DNA from: Euglena gracilis
Taxonomy: Eukaryota > Euglenida > Euglenophyceae > Euglenales
Assembly (NCBI GenBank): GCA_039621445.1
Contig: CP154956.1
Coordinates: 78,116,474-78,180,473, forward strand
DNA: 64,000 nt
Direction of reading: 5' to 3'
Position 1 is the stretch's first letter, and every line of letters starts with the position of its first letter. The translations under genes were made by a program, and so were the position numbers. The notes under the pieces were generated by a model. The model saw only the letters and a program-made list of their open reading frames with translations. It was not told the DNA's origin and searched no databases. Positions 61,052 to 64,000 of this stretch are shown here, one piece after another.

Positions 61052-63375
61052 ATGGTGGTTGGGGGGCCCCTCCGGCTCCTCCCCCGGCACGCGCTGCGGG
61101 CATTCCTGGCACGGCCCTGCCCTGCCCCCGTCCGCTATGCCACCCTGCCTGCCGCCGCCCCGCCGCCCGCCCGCCGCCCCGGCCCCGGTGGCCCGGCGCA
61201 GCGCATCGCCGGACAGCGGGAGGCGTTGCTGGCCGCCCAGCTGCAGACCATCCGAGAGGTGTGCGGCGGCCATTCCCGAACCCATCCTCAAACTTTGAAG
61301 GTTTATAAATCACGCGCACGATCTCTGGGTTTTTGGAGCTCCCGTTCACCACGGATAATGTTTGGAAGGGTGGTATCTCCCACATTTTGCTGAAAGAGGC
61401 CCTTGGTGCCCAATTGATATTTTTTGGTGAATTGTTTTCAATGAAATTGGGTCATTATCGCTTACGAAATGCCCAGTTCGGCGCCCGTTGTTTTCTGAGT
61501 CTCTCAACACCAGGGATTTTAAAGGTATGAAAACCTGTTGGCCAATAAATGAAGAAACGTTCGGTACAAATCTGGTCATCGATGCGAAATAATTTTGGAA
61601 GTCAAAGTAATTTCCCAGAAGAAGACGGAAAATTGCTGGAAAATGAAGCACAAATTAGCAAAACTAGGTTTTTCTAGCGCAAAATTAGGTTTTTTTTAAA
61701 CAAAAGCAGACAACACAAACAACACAAAAAAAATGCACTTTAGGGCCACCAGCATAATGTTCCCAAAACATCAAAATCATTTTTGACATTTTTTGACTTT
61801 TTTTTCTCACATCTAAGATTTTGGGTGATGTGTACAATTGAATTTGTTTTCATTTGTGTTTTTTTTTGTGAATCTTTTTCAATGGTCCATGTTGTGGTGC
61901 CATCCCCCCCCCCAACCCGCCACCTGCCCCAGGCCCCCTCAGACCTGCCGACTTCCTTGGCCGACATGGTCTGGCGCTGGCCCCGGCGGGCGGCCATCGG
62001 AGCCCCAAAGCCCACCATCAACCTGCTTGGGCAGTTGTGCCACAGTGTGGAGCGCCAGGCGGCCGAGCTCAGCGACGCGGACGTCGCCGCCGCCTTGGTG
62101 GCGCTGGCCAAGCTCTGCGAGCGGGACTCCTTCTTCCAGTCCCGGTCTGTCACCACCAGCGTGCACACACGCATGCCTGAATGTGCTTGGGGGGGCACTC
62201 CCGTCAAATGTGTTGGTGTGCTCCTTCTGCTGGGCTTCCCCACATCAAGGAAGGAGCAAACGCAATTCCGGGAGGCAACGTTCCCTCATCTGCCCCTGCC
62301 CCTCAGAGGGTCAGACCGCTGCGTTTCGTCCTCACAGCGATGCCCGCAGGCACATTTTCCGGACCTTCGACGTCCTCGGAACGGCTGCCTTCGCCGCTCT
62401 GTGCACAGGACGAGAATAAGTCCCTACAATGAGCCACAATGAGCCAAAACCCCCAAAAGGAAGCAAATTTGACCAGAGGATTGTTCTGAGTTCAGACTGA
62501 ATTTTTTAACAAAATGTATTGGCCTTCGCACATGAGGGGCATCCCTTCTGATTAGATTGTTTCTGGCCTCTGCAACAAAAGGGAAGGACGTTGAAGTGCC
62601 ACCGGAATTGCTGCTGCTCAAAGGGAGCCGTAATGCATCAAGTCAGCTTTCACCTGCCGCGTGCTGCCACTGAGGTGCACAGGGGGGGCGGGACCAATGG
62701 AGCGGGAGTCCCTGCGTGCCAACCCGGCGGGGATGGTGCCCAGGCGTCAGTGCCGCGCCACTGTGGACCGTGGCCTCTTGGGTTGGAATGGGGGTGACCC
62801 AAATGGGTGGTGGGGGGCCAGCTTCATGCTTTCCCTGGATGGAAACCTTTTTGCATCAAACAATTCTGGGGCTTCGATGCAGGCGGTAATTTTTCTCTGG
62901 CACACTGTACTGGGTTGGTGGATTGGTGGCAGGATTTTCCTTGAAGGCTGGTGACCAGGAGTCCTGGCCCTGTCCCCAGAGGAAAGAGGGGGTGGATGGC
63001 ACCTCCTGGGGGGGGGTTCCTCTGTTTTCGGTGCAAAGCGCCGGATCATTTTGTGTTCAAATTGCCGCCAGAATGGGTCCCCCTGAACCCCCCTATCCCT
63101 CACGGAGTGGGTGGGTGGGTGCCAACCCCCTGGGTGCTTAAAAACCCCAGCTCTGGTTGGTGGCCGACCTCAGTCCACTCCTCCCATCGCCTTCCCGCAC
63201 AGCGATGGCGACGGGTGGGGCGGGGTGAAGGTTGCCACCTCCCCCGAGACGCGCCACCGCCGCCGCCTGGCAGGGACACTGCTCTCGGCGTTCGCCCACG
63301 TCGGCTTCCCCAAGCACCGGCTGGTGGGGGCGGTGTGTGAGCGGCTGGTGGCCGGCGGTATCCTCGAGCTGCAGT
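61052..63375 (+). CDS. Helical-repeat protein of RAP/FAST-kinase-like type, probable mitochondrial RNA-binding
   Basis: Exon 1, 61052-61258, follows CCGCCGCAG plus five bases and starts MVVGGPLRLLPRHALRAFLA. This Arg-rich, acid-free amphipathic leader with RYATLP after it reads as a mitochondrial presequence. It ends QTIRE|GTGTGC. Exon 2, 61933 to about 62133, follows a C-rich tract ending CCCCAG and joins in phase: SLADMVWRWPRRAAIG, NLLGQLCHSVERQAAELSDA, DVAAALVALAKLCERDSFF. A later exon at about 63215-63375 gives RRRLAGTLLSAFAHVGFPKH and LVGAVCERLVAGGILEL. The repeating pattern of two short helices with LLxAFAxxGF is typical of RAP/FASTK and octotricopeptide proteins that act on organellar RNA. 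A further exon near 62680-62770 (MERESLRANPAGMVPRR) is possible. The gene may continue past 63.4 kb. Confidence 0.55.
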
Positions 63376-63442
63376 GCAGGGCAGCCTGCGGGCCCTCCCC
63401 CCCCCTTCTCAATGGGTCTGCTGCCAACCTACCCCACCCCCG

Positions 63443-63790
63443 AAGAAACTGTCACCTAAGCCCCATACTCACCGACCTATCCTCATAGGGACCTGTCACC
63501 TACCTCGTACTCACTGTCCTGTCACCTCTCATCTCACAGAAAATGTACTTTTTTTGAAGGGATAAAGTGAGTGGACCTCATTTTTTAGAATTTGGCCAAC
63601 AAAAATGTGAGAAAATCGCATTTTTTGGACTTCTGGGTCAGTTTAGGGTCGAAAAATCCACCTCTTTCCTGATGACCAGGAACCCCTCCCCCCCCAGGGA
63701 ACTGTCACCTACGTCCGTATTCGCAAGTCACTTGGGACCTGTCACCCACCGCTGTATTCGCTGACCTGACAGGTGACAGTCTCCCCGGGG
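63443..63790. mobile_element. GTGACAG-family repeat element, copy 2
   Basis: The left arm has AACTGTCACCTAAGCCC, CTCATAGGGACCTGTCACC and CTGTCCTGTCACC. The right arm has GGAACTGTCACCTACG, GGGACCTGTCACCC and GACCTGACAGGTGACAGTC. The middle has GACCTCATTTTTTAGAATTT and TTCTGGGTCAGTTTAGGGTCG, matching 22020-22110. Other single arms occur near 48955 and 57545. It lies in or after the helical-repeat gene. Confidence 0.6.
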
Positions 63791-64000
63791 GGGGGGGGGT
63801 ATGTGAGAAGTTGCTCATTCTCGTTTTTTTTTCCCGTTGAAAGTTCGATGGCGATTAGGAATTTGTCCCTTCTTCTGTGGTACAAAATGAGCGGCTTTGG
63901 TGCGCAGCTGCTCATTTCAGGCAAGCACAGAAATGCACACACACCCACCCACCCGCCCCACACACCCACACATCGGGTTTTTGCTTAACGACCCTGGGCC

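Overview
The window is nuclear DNA of a microbial eukaryote, most likely a euglenid alga. It holds GC-rich exons of about 35-215 nt embedded in a larger mass of introns and repeats rich in homopolymer C/G runs, T-rich stretches, microsatellites and palindromes. Every gene I can support is on the + strand. The euglenid call rests on intron structure. Besides GT-AG introns, many introns begin NNN-CAG and end CTG-NNNNN with complementary ends, and removing exactly that segment restores the reading frame and the conserved family sequence. As I recall, that is the layout of euglenid 'nonconventional' introns. Three start codons also lie 5-8 nt after an AG, as expected for spliced-leader addition. 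No taxon-specific marker such as rRNA was seen, so the call is an inference.

Layout. 1-10 kb: no supportable gene; transposon-like repeats, a 16-bp repeat cluster and a Pro/Ser-type minisatellite. 10.27-11.06 kb: last exons of an unidentified gene. 11.57-15.94 kb: family-2-like glycosyltransferase. 17.21-20.37 kb: riboflavin synthase. 23.53-29.23 kb: RibD-type bifunctional pyrimidine deaminase/reductase. The last two may be one fused gene. 31.75-32.05 kb: a weak possible gene start. 33.1-38.25 kb: an FKBP-type peptidyl-prolyl isomerase, possibly plastid-targeted. 42.12-48.04 kb: a TPR protein of the Sti1/Hop/TTC class. 52.31-58.66 kb: a Pro-rich protein ending in two EF-hands. 61.05-63.4 kb: the start of a probable mitochondrial helical-repeat (RAP/FAST-like) protein whose end is not resolved. 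39-41.8 kb and 48.3-52.3 kb are repeat-dominated.

The main observation is a set of short non-autonomous DNA elements with CAGG...CCTG terminal inverted repeats and 8-bp target-site duplications. Seven copies have exact or one-mismatch duplications. Their termini are shared with four of the nonconventional introns. Because 3 + 5 = 8, excising the last 3 nt of the first duplication, the element, and the first 5 nt of the second restores the pre-insertion exon exactly. This is a direct route from hAT-like MITE to intron.

Exon ends were placed by family homology plus the NNN-CAG/CTG-NNNNN rule or GT-AG. No transcript data were available, so ends marked 'about' may be off by some nucleotides. Homopolymer tracts may hide 1-nt errors.
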